A stretch of DNA of 64,000 nt from Micrococcaceae bacterium Sec5.7 (lineage in GTDB: Bacteria; Actinomycetota; Actinomycetes; Actinomycetales; Micrococcaceae): assembly GCA_039636785.1 (NCBI GenBank), contig CP144169.1, positions 1-64,000 of the forward strand, in the 5' to 3' direction. Both the position numbers and the translations under genes were made by a program. Below, one piece after another: positions 18,921-27,295 of this stretch. How positions within the stretch are numbered: position 1 is the first letter of the stretch; every line of letters begins with the position of its first letter. The notes under the pieces are model-generated. The model did no database searches, was not told where the DNA came from, and saw only the letters and a program-made list of their open reading frames with translations.

Positions 18921-20312
18921 TCAACCAGCCCGGACACGGGCAAAGGCGGCGCTGACCGCCTCAACCGCGGTGTCGACGTCGTCCGCGTCCGTGCTCCAGT
19001 TGCTGACCGAGATCCGCAGCACATCGCGGCCCTGCCAACGTGACCCGGACATCCACACCTGGCCGTCGTCGATGATGCGCGCGGTCACCTCGCGGGTGGT
19101 GGCGTCATCGCCGAAGGCCAGCGATACCTGGGTGTAGCCCACCTCATTGAGCACCTCGATGCCGTCGATCCGTGACAACCGGGCAGCGATTTCAGCCGCA
19201 CTCGACGCCAGCTGGCGGATCTGGCCGGCCACGCCGTTGGTCCCGAGCGATTTCAGGGCGGCCCATACCGGAACCCCCCTGGCTCGCCGGGACAGTTCCG
19301 GCACCTTCTCGAAGGGATCCGCGGGGCCGTCGGCGTCATGGATGAGATAGCTGGTGCTGAGTCCCATCGCGCTGCGCAGCGCCATGGTGTCCTTCACCAC
19401 CGCAATGCCGCAGTCGTACGGGACATTGAGGGTTTTGTGGGCATCGGTTCCCCACGAATCTGCCAGCTCCATACCCAGAGTCAACGCCGCCAGTTCCGGG
19501 GATGCTGCGGCCCAAAGACCGAAGGCTCCGTCAACGTGCACCCAGGCGCCATGATGACGGGCAACTCCAATGGACTCGGTGAACGGATCGAAGGCACCGG
19601 AATGCAGGTTGCCCGCCTGAAGACAGACGAGCGCCGGGCCCGTCCCTTCGGCCAGCAGCCGTTCCAGTTCGCCCGGGATGATCCTTCCCTGCCGGTCGGC
19701 CGGAACCGCTGTGGGTTGCCCCAGCCCCAGGTAGCGCAACCCCAGATCAATGGTGTCGTGACGTTCCTGGCCCACAAAACAACGGATTCGCGGAGCCCCG
19801 GACAACCCGTCACGGTCCAGGTCCCAGCCGGCATCCGTCATGAGCCGCCAGCGGGCAGCCGCCATACCCGTGAAGTTAGCCATGGTTGCGCCCGTAACGA
19901 AGCCGACGTCGGACTCCTCCGGCAGCCCCAGAAGCGTCAGCAGCCAGTGGCCCGCCTCCTCCTCGACGGCAGCCATGGCCGGCGTGGCGTAGCGGAGCCC
20001 AGCGTTCTGGTCCCAGGCGCTGACGAGCCAATCCGCTGCCAGGGCCGCAGGCAGTGTGCCGCCAATGACCCAGCCGAAAAAGCGGCCGGACGGCATGGCC
20101 ATCAGCCCCGGCTCGGATTTCAGCGCCAGATATTCCACCACGTCGGCCGCGGCCATGCCCTCGGACTGGAGCGGACCGCCAAAATCGGCGGCCAGTTCGC
20201 GCGCCGCCATCCGCGGGCCAACGTGCCGGGTGGGCTGGCTGGCCAACCATTCGGTGGCATGGCGCGCCGCAGCCGCCAGTGCCTCCGCATACGGATCTGC
20301 GCCTGTTGACAT
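18921..20312 (-). CDS. PLP-dependent amino acid decarboxylase family protein
   Basis: Group II decarboxylase fold (aromatic-L-amino-acid/glutamate decarboxylase relatives). Seen: FFGWVIGGTLPAA, TPAMAAVEEEAGHWL, GFVTGATMANFTGMAAAR, HVDGAFGLWA (PLP-pyridine aspartate) and the Schiff-base lysine in SWGTDAHKTLNVPYDCG (about K293). 463 residues, full length. The substrate is not evident. It begins at ATG 20312 directly behind a TAGCAT -10 box, so it is probably monocistronic and leaderless. Confidence 0.85.
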   Translation of the reverse strand: MSTGADPYAEALAAAARHATEWLASQPTRHVGPRMAARELAADFGGPLQSEGMAAADVVEYLALKSEPGLMAMPSGRFFGWVIGGTLPAALAADWLVSAWDQNAGLRYATPAMAAVEEEAGHWLLTLLGLPEESDVGFVTGATMANFTGMAAARWRLMTDAGWDLDRDGLSGAPRIRCFVGQERHDTIDLGLRYLGLGQPTAVPADRQGRIIPGELERLLAEGTGPALVCLQAGNLHSGAFDPFTESIGVARHHGAWVHVDGAFGLWAAASPELAALTLGMELADSWGTDAHKTLNVPYDCGIAVVKDTMALRSAMGLSTSYLIHDADGPADPFEKVPELSRRARGVPVWAALKSLGTNGVAGQIRQLASSAAEIAARLSRIDGIEVLNEVGYTQVSLAFGDDATTREVTARIIDDGQVWMSGSRWQGRDVLRISVSNWSTDADDVDTAVEAVSAAFARVRAG

Positions 20313-20318
20313 GGCAGC

Positions 20319-20324
20319 ATGCTA
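20319..20324 (-). promoter_or_regulatory. -10 box of the PLP decarboxylase gene (likely leaderless)
   Basis: TAGCAT on the minus strand, six bases upstream of ATG 20312. Confidence 0.5.
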
Positions 20325-20487
20325 CGCCTGGCCAACCCGGACTGCGAGAGCTGCTTGGACTCGGGGCATGAGCCCGCGTGTGGTGCTGATCCACGCCGGT
20401 TCCAAAGGGGCAAGGGTTGAAATCCGGTGAATCTTGGTTGAATCGCGGAAGCTGCCGGCCTCTGGACCAGAGATTCAGGCGAAATTT

Positions 20488-21282
20488 CTACGCGAAATTT
20501 TCCGCCCAGACGTCGTAGCCGAGTTTGATGATCAAAGCGCCCACCACCACAAGGAACACGGTCCGCACAAACCGGCTCCCCTGCTTTACTGCCGTCCGTG
20601 CCCCCAGATAGCCGCCGGCCATGTTCGCCAATCCCAGGACCAGCCCAACACCCCAAAGCAACGAGCCATGCGGCAGGAAAAACAGCAGGGCGCCGGCGTT
20701 GGTCGCCATGTTGACGATTTTCGCCTTGGCGCTGGCTTCCAGGAAGGCGTAGCCCATGGCTGACACCAGCGCGATGATGAGGAACGAGCCCGTACCTGGT
20801 CCGATCAGCCCGTCGTAGAAACCGATCACGGCCCCGATCATGCAGGCCACCACGTAGTGGGTGCGGCCGTCGTGACGAAGCACAGTAAGTTCGCCGACGT
20901 CCGGTTTGAAGGCCGTAAAAAGCGCGACGGCGATCAGCGCGGCCACGATAACCGGTTTGAACACGTTCGCAGGCAGGCTGGCTGCAAGCAGAGCGCCGCC
21001 AAAGCTTCCCGCCAGTGCGATGACAGCCATGGGAATGGCAGTTCGCATATCAGGTTTGACACGGTTGTAGTAAGTAACCGCGCTGGTGGTGGTCCCGAAA
21101 ATGGAACCCATCTTGTTGGTGGCCAGAGCCTGCACGGGCGTAATGCCAGGCACCAGGAGCATCGCGGGAAGCTGGATGAGTCCCCCGCCGCCCACCACGG
21201 CATCCACCCAGCCTGCAGCAAATCCAGCCACCACAATCAGAATGAGTGTGGTGGGCTGGATCGACTCGAATCCTGAGATCAC
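20488..21282 (-). CDS. TSUP-family permease (sulfite exporter TauE/SafE-like)
   Basis: 264-residue membrane protein with seven to eight hydrophobic helices in two homologous halves. The first half has GWVDAVVGGGGLIQLPAMLL and ATNKMGSIFGTTTSA; the second has GFYDGLIGPGTGSFL and NMATNAGALLFFLPHG, the paired motifs of the TSUP/DUF81 family (sulfite, sulfoacetate or other organosulfonate/carboxylate export). Starts at GTG 21282, 19 bases after the proS stop, so probably co-transcribed with proS. Substrate unknown. Confidence 0.88.
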   Translation of the reverse strand: MISGFESIQPTTLILIVVAGFAAGWVDAVVGGGGLIQLPAMLLVPGITPVQALATNKMGSIFGTTTSAVTYYNRVKPDMRTAIPMAVIALAGSFGGALLAASLPANVFKPVIVAALIAVALFTAFKPDVGELTVLRHDGRTHYVVACMIGAVIGFYDGLIGPGTGSFLIIALVSAMGYAFLEASAKAKIVNMATNAGALLFFLPHGSLLWGVGLVLGLANMAGGYLGARTAVKQGSRFVRTVFLVVVGALIIKLGYDVWAENFA

Positions 21283-21301
21283 ACCTGCCGACTACTGCGG
21301 A

Positions 21302-23113
21302 TCAGTTGCCGCGGACAGCGTTGACTACATAGTCAACTGCCTTGTCCACGGCCACGTTTTCCGCCTCGCCGCTGCGTCGGTCCTTGATCTCCACCTCACC
21401 GTCCACCAGCCCGCGGCCCACGGCCAGGATGGTGGGCACGCCCACCAGTTCCGCGTCGCCGAACTTTACGCCCGGGGATACCTTGGGACGGTCGTCGTAA
21501 ATGACCTCGAGGCCGGCAGCTTCGAGTTCCAGTGCCAGCTTCTCCGCGGTTTCGAAGATTTCCTCACCGCGGCCCACAGCCACTACGTGGACATCTGCCG
21601 GAGCCACCGCCCGGGGCCACACCAGGCCCTTGTCATCGTGGTTGGATTCGGCCAGGGCGGCTACAGCCCGGGTCACTCCCACGCCGTAGGAACCCATGGT
21701 TACCACAACCTGCTTGCCGTTCCGGTCCAGTACCTTCAACTCCAGGGCCTCGGCATATTTACGGCCCAGCTGGAAGATGTGGCCCATCTCGATGCCGCGT
21801 GCGGTTTCGAGCGGACCGGAACCGTCAGGGGCCAGATCGCCGGCGCGGACCTCGGTGCTTTCAATGACCCCGTCCCAGCCGAAGTCTCGGCCCGCAACGA
21901 GCCCGAATACGTGTTTGCCGGCCTCGTTGGCACCTGTCACCCAGGCGCTGCCGCTGACAACGCGGGGATCCACCAGGTACAGCAGCCTGGACCCGGCCTC
22001 GGCGCCGAGGAGCGGGGCATCCAGGGAGAGTCCGGGGCCGAGGTAGCCCTTAACGATCAGCGGGTGCTTCCTGAGGTCCTCCTCGTTGGCGGCCTCCAGC
22101 GTGATCTCGCCGCCGATGGTCAGGAACGGACCGATGTTGGCTTCGACCCGCTTGAGGTCAACACCGCGGTCACCGGGCAGTCCGATCACCACAATCTGGC
22201 GCTCACCCGTGGGCAGCGTGACGGCAAGGACAACATTCTTGAGCGTGTCAGCGGCAGTCCAGGCACCGCCGTCGGCCCCGCTGCGCGGCGCAAGCTGGTT
22301 GGCCGCGTCCACCAGAGTCTCGATGGTGGGGGTGTCCGGGGTGTCCCGGACCTCGGCTGGCGGCGCATCCGTGAAGTCGATATCCGCGGGAACCACGGTG
22401 GTGACTGCTTCGACGTTCGCCGCATAACCGCCGGCCGAGCGCACAAAGGTGTCCTCGCCGATTTCCGTGGGGTGCAGGAATTCCTCGCTCTTGGAACCGC
22501 CCATGGCACCGGCAGTGGCCGCCACAGGAATCACTTCAAGGCCCAGTCGTTCGAAAATCTTCAGGTACGCGCCGCGGTGGGCGGCATAGCTTGCGTCCAG
22601 GCCGGCGTCATCCACGTCGAAGGAGTATGAATCCTTCATGATGAACTCGCGGCCGCGCAACAACCCTGCACGCGGACGCGCCTCGTCCCGGTACTTGTTC
22701 TGGATCTGGTAGATGCTCAGCGGCAGGTCCTTGTAGGACGAGTAGAGGTCCTTGACCAGCAGGGTGAACATTTCCTCGTGCGTGGGGGCCAGCAGGTAGT
22801 CCCCGCCCTTGCGGTCCTTGAGCCTGAAGATACCGTCGCCATATTCGGTCCAGCGGTTGGTGACCTCGTAGGGTTCCTTGGGCAGCAGCGCCGGGAAGTG
22901 CACTTCCTGGGCACCGATTGCCGCCATTTCCTCGCGGATGACCGTCTCCACCTTGCGCAGGACACTCAGCCCAAGCGGCAGCCAGGTGTAGATGCCCGGT
23001 GCGGCGCGGCGGATGTAGCCGGCGCGGACCAGAAGCCGGTGGCTGGCCACCTCGGCGTCGGCGGGATCTTCACGCAGGGTGCGCAGGAACAGCTTGGAAA
23101 GTCTAAGGACCAC
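21302..23113 (-). CDS. proS: Prolyl-tRNA synthetase, bacterial type with editing domain
   Basis: Class II aminoacyl-tRNA synthetase. [17 protein letters not shown] is the usual start; class II motifs include [17 protein letters not shown] (motif 1), [25 protein letters not shown] (motif 2) and [15 protein letters not shown] (motif 3). Residues about 225-395 hold the INS editing domain that removes Ala-tRNAPro ([16 protein letters not shown]). The anticodon-binding domain closes the 603-residue protein. GTG start with only a weak upstream purine stretch. No T-box leader was recognised. Confidence 0.97.
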   Translation of the reverse strand: MVLRLSKLFLRTLREDPADAEVASHRLLVRAGYIRRAAPGIYTWLPLGLSVLRKVETVIREEMAAIGAQEVHFPALLPKEPYEVTNRWTEYGDGIFRLKDRKGGDYLLAPTHEEMFTLLVKDLYSSYKDLPLSIYQIQNKYRDEARPRAGLLRGREFIMKDSYSFDVDDAGLDASYAAHRGAYLKIFERLGLEVIPVAATAGAMGGSKSEEFLHPTEIGEDTFVRSAGGYAANVEAVTTVVPADIDFTDAPPAEVRDTPDTPTIETLVDAANQLAPRSGADGGAWTAADTLKNVVLAVTLPTGERQIVVIGLPGDRGVDLKRVEANIGPFLTIGGEITLEAANEEDLRKHPLIVKGYLGPGLSLDAPLLGAEAGSRLLYLVDPRVVSGSAWVTGANEAGKHVFGLVAGRDFGWDGVIESTEVRAGDLAPDGSGPLETARGIEMGHIFQLGRKYAEALELKVLDRNGKQVVVTMGSYGVGVTRAVAALAESNHDDKGLVWPRAVAPADVHVVAVGRGEEIFETAEKLALELEAAGLEVIYDDRPKVSPGVKFGDAELVGVPTILAVGRGLVDGEVEIKDRRSGEAENVAVDKAVDYVVNAVRGN

Positions 23114-23179
23114 GGGTCAGTATCCGTTTCTGAGGAAGAGCTGGTTGTGAAGCAGAGCAGGGAAAATCGTCTGGGTACT

Positions 23180-23185
23180 AATCTA
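23180..23185 (-). promoter_or_regulatory. Possible proS -10 box
   Basis: TAGATT on the minus strand within the 250-base gap upstream of proS, about 65 bases from the start. No convincing -35. Rest of this gap shows no gene. Confidence 0.3.
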
Positions 23186-23327
23186 CCGCCCAGCCGAAGG
23201 CCCGATTTCCAGCCTGATTCCCTCCCGTTCCTGCGCGGAATCCCGGCCTGGACGCAGAAGAGCCACGCCGCAACTGGAGGAAGCCCCTGGCCGTTTCCGG
23301 CTGGTCATCCTGCATGGGCGTGGCCCT

Positions 23328-23344
23328 GTGGCCTCTCAGGCCAC
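23328..23344. terminator. Short perfect hairpin after the helix-hairpin-helix gene
   Basis: GTGGCCT-CTC-AGGCCAC: 7-bp stem with 3-base loop, 20 bases beyond the stop at 23365. No T run follows, so its terminator role is tentative. Confidence 0.45.
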
Positions 23345-23364
23345 TACTTCTGAGGGGGGAACTG

Positions 23365-23589
23365 CTACTTGGTCTTACCCTCCAGCGCAACCAAAACCCC
23401 AGCGACTGCAAAGTACTTGTTGCTGCCGAGTTCACGGACGGTGTCGATTCCGAGAACGTCCTTGAGTGCCTTCGCTTTCGCATCGGTAACACCGGCTAAT
23501 GCAGACGGCGATGCGTTCAGGATTTCACTCAAGGATTTGTCCTCGTATTCTTTGTCCAGTGCCTTGGCAAGGTCAACACTTACAGCCAT
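23365..23589 (-). CDS. Small helix-hairpin-helix-like protein
   Basis: 74 residues: MAVSVDLAKALDKEYEDKSL, then SEILNASPSALAGVTDAKAKAL and DVLGIDTVRELGSNKYF, two helix-turn-helix units with the glycine hairpins (AGVTD, LGI.TV.EL) typical of helix-hairpin-helix DNA-binding or structural folds. Likely a cytoplasmic, nucleic-acid-associated small protein; its function is not established. ATG 23589 with GAGGA upstream. A CRP/GlxR-like box at 23646-23661 precedes it. Confidence 0.72.
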   Translation of the reverse strand: MAVSVDLAKALDKEYEDKSLSEILNASPSALAGVTDAKAKALKDVLGIDTVRELGSNKYFAVAGVLVALEGKTK

Positions 23590-23645
23590 GGGTCATTCCT
23601 CTCTGAGACCGCCCACGCCCCAGCGACGCGGCTAGATCGAACCTA

Positions 23646-23661
23646 TGTGATATCTATCACC
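23646..23661. promoter_or_regulatory. CRP/GlxR-like binding box
   Basis: TGTGATATCTATCACC matches the consensus TGTGA-N6-TCACA at nine of ten fixed positions. It is 57 bases upstream of the helix-hairpin-helix start and 36 bases outside the insertion sequence. Confidence 0.6.
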
Positions 23662-23676
23662 TTTACAAGGGGCCGG

Positions 23677-23755
23677 GAATCATTTCCTCCGCCCGAGGAA
23701 TCATGTCAAGATGCCCGGCTGGATTGATTCGTGGAATCATTTGATTTTGCCCGGA
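23677..23755 (+). repeat. Left-end inward repeats of the insertion sequence (three copies)
   Basis: Copies at 23677-23698 (weak), 23698-23719 and 23734-23755. The last is nearly identical to the inner right copy (GAATCATTTG then TGCCCG). The transposase stop codon falls inside the middle copy. Confidence 0.65.
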
Positions 23756-24935
23756 TGGCCGGCTGGGGTTTTGGGTCTTGTTTCGCGTTGGCCAGGGTCC
23801 GCAGTTCAGCGCAGAGGGCCTGGACCTGACGTTGGATCGCGGCCGGATTCAAGGGTTTGTTTTCCCGCTTCAGCCGGGTCTGCACGCTCTGGCCGACTGT
23901 GACTTTATCGGCCAGGACGCGTTGGAACGGGGTCGCGGGCAGGTCGTACTTCTTGCTGATCTTCGCACCGGTCCGGACCTTCGCGACGAGTTTTTGCTGG
24001 GGCCCGAAATGATTGCTCAGCAGCCGCTGCAACGCCCAGATCCGGTTCAGCAACTCCAGCTCGCCGGCGGTGTCGTAACGGCGGTAGCCGACGGTCTGCC
24101 GGACGATGTGCCAGTTCTTCTGCTCCACGTGGGCCCCGTCATTCTTGTTCCCGGACCGGGACCGGGTGAAGGTCAGTTTCTCCTGTTCGCACCAGCGGTA
24201 CAGCTCCCAGTTAATGAACTCGGAGCCGTTGTCCGAGTCGATGCCAAGGATCGGAAACGGGAACGCCGCGGTGGCTTCCCTGATCGCGGCGAATACCCAT
24301 TTCTGGGCCTTGTTCTTCACCGACCGTGTTTCGGTCCAGCCGGTCGCGATGTCGGTGATGTCAAGGGTGAAGCAGAATTCCCCCTGGCTTTTCCCGCCCT
24401 CGTGGCCGACCAGATCAATCTCCACAAACCCGGGCACCGCGTCGTCCCACTCGGCCCAGGTCCGCATCGGAATGGAGTCCTTCAACAGCGTTCCGGGCTT
24501 GGTATGGGACCGGCCCCGCGGATCCAGTTTCACCCGGTCCGCCTTGAGCCGCCGGTCGATGGTGGCCGGGGCGATCCTGAGCAACTGCGCAGCCGTCCCG
24601 TCATCAATCTGAAGCTCCCTGAACCGGCGCAGTCGCGGCACCAGATCAGGCAGCGCCGCCGCCAGCAACCGCCCGCACGGGGTGCCCTGGACAGCCCAGC
24701 AGAACCGCAGGGCCTCGATCACCGCCTCGCCGTAAAGGGGCGGACGGGCAGGGCGCGGCTTGACCTGTCTGAGCACCAGAGCCCCGCGCAGGGCCTTCCT
24801 CGCATGGTCCCGATGCCACGCCGTCGTGGCACAGAGTTCGTCCAGAATAAGTTTCTTGGCGGCCCGGTCAGACCGCGCATACCGGATGGCGATGGTCTTC
24901 GTGACGGCCTTACGTTCACTCATCGATAGCTCCAT
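23706..24935 (-). CDS. DDE integrase-core transposase
   Basis: 409 residues. N-terminal DNA-binding helices (about 1-130; SERKAVTKTIAIRYARS, TTAWHRDHARKAL), then an rve-type catalytic core with the acid triad: aspartate in FVEIDLVGHEG (about 174), aspartate in GIDSDNGSEFIN (about 232), and glutamate in GAHVEQKNW (about 271), a D-D-about37-E spacing. All three are present, so the enzyme is probably active. The family is not certain: an IS1202/ISNCY-like or IS481-like relationship are both possible. The gene runs into the left terminal repeat. Confidence 0.88.
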   Translation of the reverse strand: MELSMSERKAVTKTIAIRYARSDRAAKKLILDELCATTAWHRDHARKALRGALVLRQVKPRPARPPLYGEAVIEALRFCWAVQGTPCGRLLAAALPDLVPRLRRFRELQIDDGTAAQLLRIAPATIDRRLKADRVKLDPRGRSHTKPGTLLKDSIPMRTWAEWDDAVPGFVEIDLVGHEGGKSQGEFCFTLDITDIATGWTETRSVKNKAQKWVFAAIREATAAFPFPILGIDSDNGSEFINWELYRWCEQEKLTFTRSRSGNKNDGAHVEQKNWHIVRQTVGYRRYDTAGELELLNRIWALQRLLSNHFGPQQKLVAKVRTGAKISKKYDLPATPFQRVLADKVTVGQSVQTRLKRENKPLNPAAIQRQVQALCAELRTLANAKQDPKPQPAIRAKSNDSTNQSSRAS

Positions 24936-24984
24936 GGCTCAGCGTGCCGGGCCGGCAGGCGCCGCCCCGGCAGACACACCGCTT

Positions 24985-25041
24985 CGCGGGCATTACCAAA
25001 TGATTCTTCGATAGCAGCTACGCGGGCATCTTTGATGAGTC
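24985..25041 (-). repeat. Right-end inward repeats of the insertion sequence (two copies)
   Basis: Inverted copies at 24985-25006 and 25021-25041; read inward they are GAATCATTTGG...TGCCCGCG and GACTCATCAAAGATGCCCGCG. The outer copy ends 12 bases before the -35 box of the ABC operon. Confidence 0.65.
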
Positions 25042-25049
25042 AACGCGCT

Positions 25050-25065
25050 CCGTTGACGTCAACGG
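25050..25065. promoter_or_regulatory. 16-bp perfect palindrome over the ABC operon -35
   Basis: CCGTTGACGTCAACGG is a perfect palindrome that contains the -35 hexamer TTGACG. A regulator bound here would block RNA polymerase. Confidence 0.6.
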
Positions 25066-25081
25066 GCTCCGGGCCTACTTT
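25053..25081 (+). promoter_or_regulatory. Promoter of the ABC exporter/TetR operon
   Basis: TTGACG (25053-25058), 17-base spacer, TACTTT (25076-25081). It is the best sigma-70-type match in the window. Expected transcription start about 25088, inside the downstream operator. Confidence 0.7.
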
Positions 25082-25082
25082 T

Positions 25083-25102
25083 AATTCATCAGTTGGTGAA
25101 TT
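25083..25102. promoter_or_regulatory. TetR-type operator at the transcription start
   Basis: AATTCATC-AGTT-GGTGAATT: inverted arms with one mismatch, immediately downstream of the -10 box. Size and AT-rich half-sites suit a TetR dimer, most simply the regulator encoded at the end of the operon (26663-27292). Confidence 0.62.
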
Positions 25103-25131
25103 TAAAACCGGCCGTTCAAACGGAGGAAATC

Positions 25132-25911
25132 ATGTCGCATGAAGCAACCGCAGGGCCGGGTCCGCTGCCCACCGGGTCCGCCGTAGATGTCAGGAAGCTG
25201 CACATCACGAGGGGCAGGACCGCCATCCTGCGGGGGCTGGACTTCACCATTCCGGCAGGGCAGATCACCGGACTTCTGGGACCATCAGGGAGCGGCAAAA
25301 CCACCCTGATGCGTGCGATTGTTGGTGTCCAGCGCCTCACCTCCGGAACGGTCCAGGTACTGGGCCGGCCGGCCGGCCATCCAACGCTCAGGCACGACGT
25401 CGGATATGTCACCCAGGCCCCCAGCGTCTACACCGATCTCAGCGTTGAAGCCAACGTCAGATATTTCGGGGCGATGCACGGCAAAAACCGCAGCGACGCC
25501 GCGGAGGCGATCGCCGCCGTCGGACTTGAAAACCTCGCGCGGCAGAAAACTGCCGATCTGTCCGGCGGGCAATTCAGCCGCGTATCCCTCGCCTGCGCGC
25601 TGGTCTCCCATCCCGGGCTCCTCATTCTGGACGAGCCGACTGTGGGGCTGGACCCGGTGCTCCGCGCCGATCTGTGGAACCGGTTCCAGACGATGGCCGA
25701 TTCCGGGACGACGCTGCTTGTGTCCAGCCACGTCATGGAGGAAGCGAGCCACTGCGCCTCGCTTCTGCTCCTGAGGGACGGCCGGCTCCTGGCGCAACTG
25801 ACCCCTGCGGAACTCAGCCGGCGCGGCGGGAGCGAAGACCTGGAGAAAGCGTTCCTGCACATCATCCAGAACGAATCGCCGGCGGCAACCCCCGAAAGCC
25901 AGGTGGCGTGA
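25132..25911 (+). CDS. ABC transporter ATP-binding protein (export type)
   Basis: 259 residues. Walker A GPSGSGKTT (50-58), Q-loop region YVTQAPSVY, signature LSGGQFSRVSLA (from 143), Walker B LLILDEPTVGLDP (163-175) and H-loop SSHVMEEA. The short form and pairing with an ABC-2 permease indicate a drug, lipid or antimicrobial exporter of the DrrA/YhaQ sort. ATG 25132 has GGAGG five bases upstream. The stop overlaps the permease start (TGATG). The substrate is unknown. Confidence 0.92.
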   Translation: MSHEATAGPGPLPTGSAVDVRKLHITRGRTAILRGLDFTIPAGQITGLLGPSGSGKTTLMRAIVGVQRLTSGTVQVLGRPAGHPTLRHDVGYVTQAPSVYTDLSVEANVRYFGAMHGKNRSDAAEAIAAVGLENLARQKTADLSGGQFSRVSLACALVSHPGLLILDEPTVGLDPVLRADLWNRFQTMADSGTTLLVSSHVMEEASHCASLLLLRDGRLLAQLTPAELSRRGGSEDLEKAFLHIIQNESPAATPESQVA

Positions 25912-26666
25912 TGAATCCACGAATGATGCTCGCCAGTACCGGCCGGGTGCTGGACCAGCTGCGCCATGACCACCGCAGCATCGGCCTCATTCTGGTGGTT
26001 CCCGCGCTGTTGCTGACCGCCGTCTATTTCCTCTACGAGAATGAAACACTGCCGCCCGGTGTGCCGCGGACTTTTGACCGCGTGGGCCTGATGATGCTGG
26101 CAATCTTCCCGTTTGTGGTGATGTTCCTGGTCACTTCAATCACCATGCTCCGGGAGCGTACATCAGGCACGCTGGAGCGGTTGTTGACCACTCCCATCCA
26201 CAAGGCCGATCTGCTCTTCGGCTACGGCCTGGCCTTTTCCATAATGGCCACGCTGCAATCCCTCGTGGCCACGGCCGTTGCCTACTGGATATTCGGGCTG
26301 GACATCCAGGGCAGCCCCGGGCTGGTGGTCATGATCGCCGTTATTAACGCTGTGCTGGGCGTGGCGCTGGGTCTACTCTGCTCCGCCTTTGCCCGGACCG
26401 AGTTCCAGGCCGTGCAGTTCATGCCGGTTGTGGTGGTGCCGCAGATCCTCCTGTGCGGGCTGTTTGTTGCCCGGGACAGGATGAACGAAGGCCTCGAAGC
26501 CATCTCCAACGTGCTGCCGCTGACCTTCTCGGTGGATGCCCTGCAGGAAATTGCCGGCAACAGCGAAGCCACCGAGACGCTGTGGATGGATGCCGGCATC
26601 ATGGCAGCCATTGTCCTGGGGGTGCTGGTGCTGGCATCGCTGACACTGCGCAGGCGGACGGCGTGA
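25911..26666 (+). CDS. ABC-2 type permease
   Basis: 251 residues with six membrane segments: the first at about 25-43 (IGLILVVPALLLTAVYFLY), then MMLAIFPFVVMFLVTSI, and a cluster around 105-180. The loop MLRERTSGTLERLLTTPIHKADLLFGY is the typical ABC-2 coupling motif, and FAARTEFQAVQFMPVVVVPQ-like text marks the fourth to fifth helix. It forms the membrane part of the exporter with the preceding ATPase. GTGA at its end overlaps the TetR start. Confidence 0.9.
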   Translation: MNPRMMLASTGRVLDQLRHDHRSIGLILVVPALLLTAVYFLYENETLPPGVPRTFDRVGLMMLAIFPFVVMFLVTSITMLRERTSGTLERLLTTPIHKADLLFGYGLAFSIMATLQSLVATAVAYWIFGLDIQGSPGLVVMIAVINAVLGVALGLLCSAFARTEFQAVQFMPVVVVPQILLCGLFVARDRMNEGLEAISNVLPLTFSVDALQEIAGNSEATETLWMDAGIMAAIVLGVLVLASLTLRRRTA

Positions 26667-27292
26667 GCGCAGGGCTGCCTTCCGGCCGCCGTGGACGCCG
26701 GTCCGGCACCACCGGTTCGCGGGAGAAAATCCTGGACACCGCACGCCGCCTCTTCGCCGAGCACGGGTTCGACGGCACCAGCCTCCGGCAGATCGCACGA
26801 GAAGCAGAGGTCGACCCTGCCATGATCCACCACTTTTTCGAGGGCAAGGACGAGCTCTTCGCCCTCAGCGTTGCCCTGCCCGCGGACCCGGCGGAGGTCC
26901 TTGCGGGCGTTGACGGCCACGATCCCCGGCACCGGGCCGAAGCGATTATCCGCGCGGTTATGCGGCTGTGGGAAAGCCCCGCCCAGCACGGCATGGTGGC
27001 GTTTATCCGCGGAACCATCAGTTCCAAGGCCAAAACAACACTTCTGCGTGAGATGGTCACGAGGACCATCCTGTCCAGGATCATGACCGGTGTCCCGGGA
27101 ACGGCTGCGGAGATTTCAATGCGCAGCAACCTCGTGGCCAGCCAGATGGTGGGTCTGATGCTGGTGCGCTACGTCATCCGGCTGGAACCGCTCGCCTCAG
27201 CCTCGCAGGAGGAAGTGGTGAGGCTGATTGCCCCGACTATCCAGCGCTACCTGACCGGGGAGCTTCAGCCGCCGGAAAGCGCAAGCGAATAG
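26663..27292 (+). CDS. TetR family regulator of the ABC operon
   Basis: 209 residues. N-terminal helix-turn-helix (about residues 15-60): REKILDTARRLFAEHGFDGTSLRQIAREAEV, then DPAMIHHFFEGKDELF. The ligand-binding part ends in MRSNLVASQMVGLMLVRYVIRLEPL. Starts at GTG 26663 overlapping the permease stop (GTGA), so it is the third gene of the exporter operon. It most likely represses its own promoter through the palindromes at 25050-25065 and 25083-25102 and is released by an exporter substrate. Confidence 0.9.
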   Translation: MSAGLPSGRRGRRSGTTGSREKILDTARRLFAEHGFDGTSLRQIAREAEVDPAMIHHFFEGKDELFALSVALPADPAEVLAGVDGHDPRHRAEAIIRAVMRLWESPAQHGMVAFIRGTISSKAKTTLLREMVTRTILSRIMTGVPGTAAEISMRSNLVASQMVGLMLVRYVIRLEPLASASQEEVVRLIAPTIQRYLTGELQPPESASE

Positions 27293-27295
27293 GTC

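Larger units (their letters stand above)
23698..25041 (-). mobile_element. Insertion sequence with paired terminal repeats
   Basis: About 1.34 kb, containing one DDE transposase gene. Each end carries two copies of a motif GAATCAT-N~7-TGCCCG pointing inward. Left copies start at 23698 and 23734 (offset 36); right copies end at 25041 and 25006 (offset 35). Matching offsets indicate real transposase-binding ends. A third looser left copy starts at 23677. No target duplication is obvious, so the exact ends remain open. Confidence 0.75.

Noticed and set aside
21086..22630. 514-codon plus-strand frame opposite proS
   Set aside because: Antisense shadow of a conserved synthetase with no domain similarity.
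23114..23364. Possible T-box riboswitch or other leader upstream of proS
   Set aside because: No T-box motif, specifier-loop pattern or terminator-antiterminator pair could be recognised.
23778..24929. 383-codon plus-strand frame opposite the transposase
   Set aside because: Mirror frame of the transposase; composition lacks normal protein features and it has no start signal.
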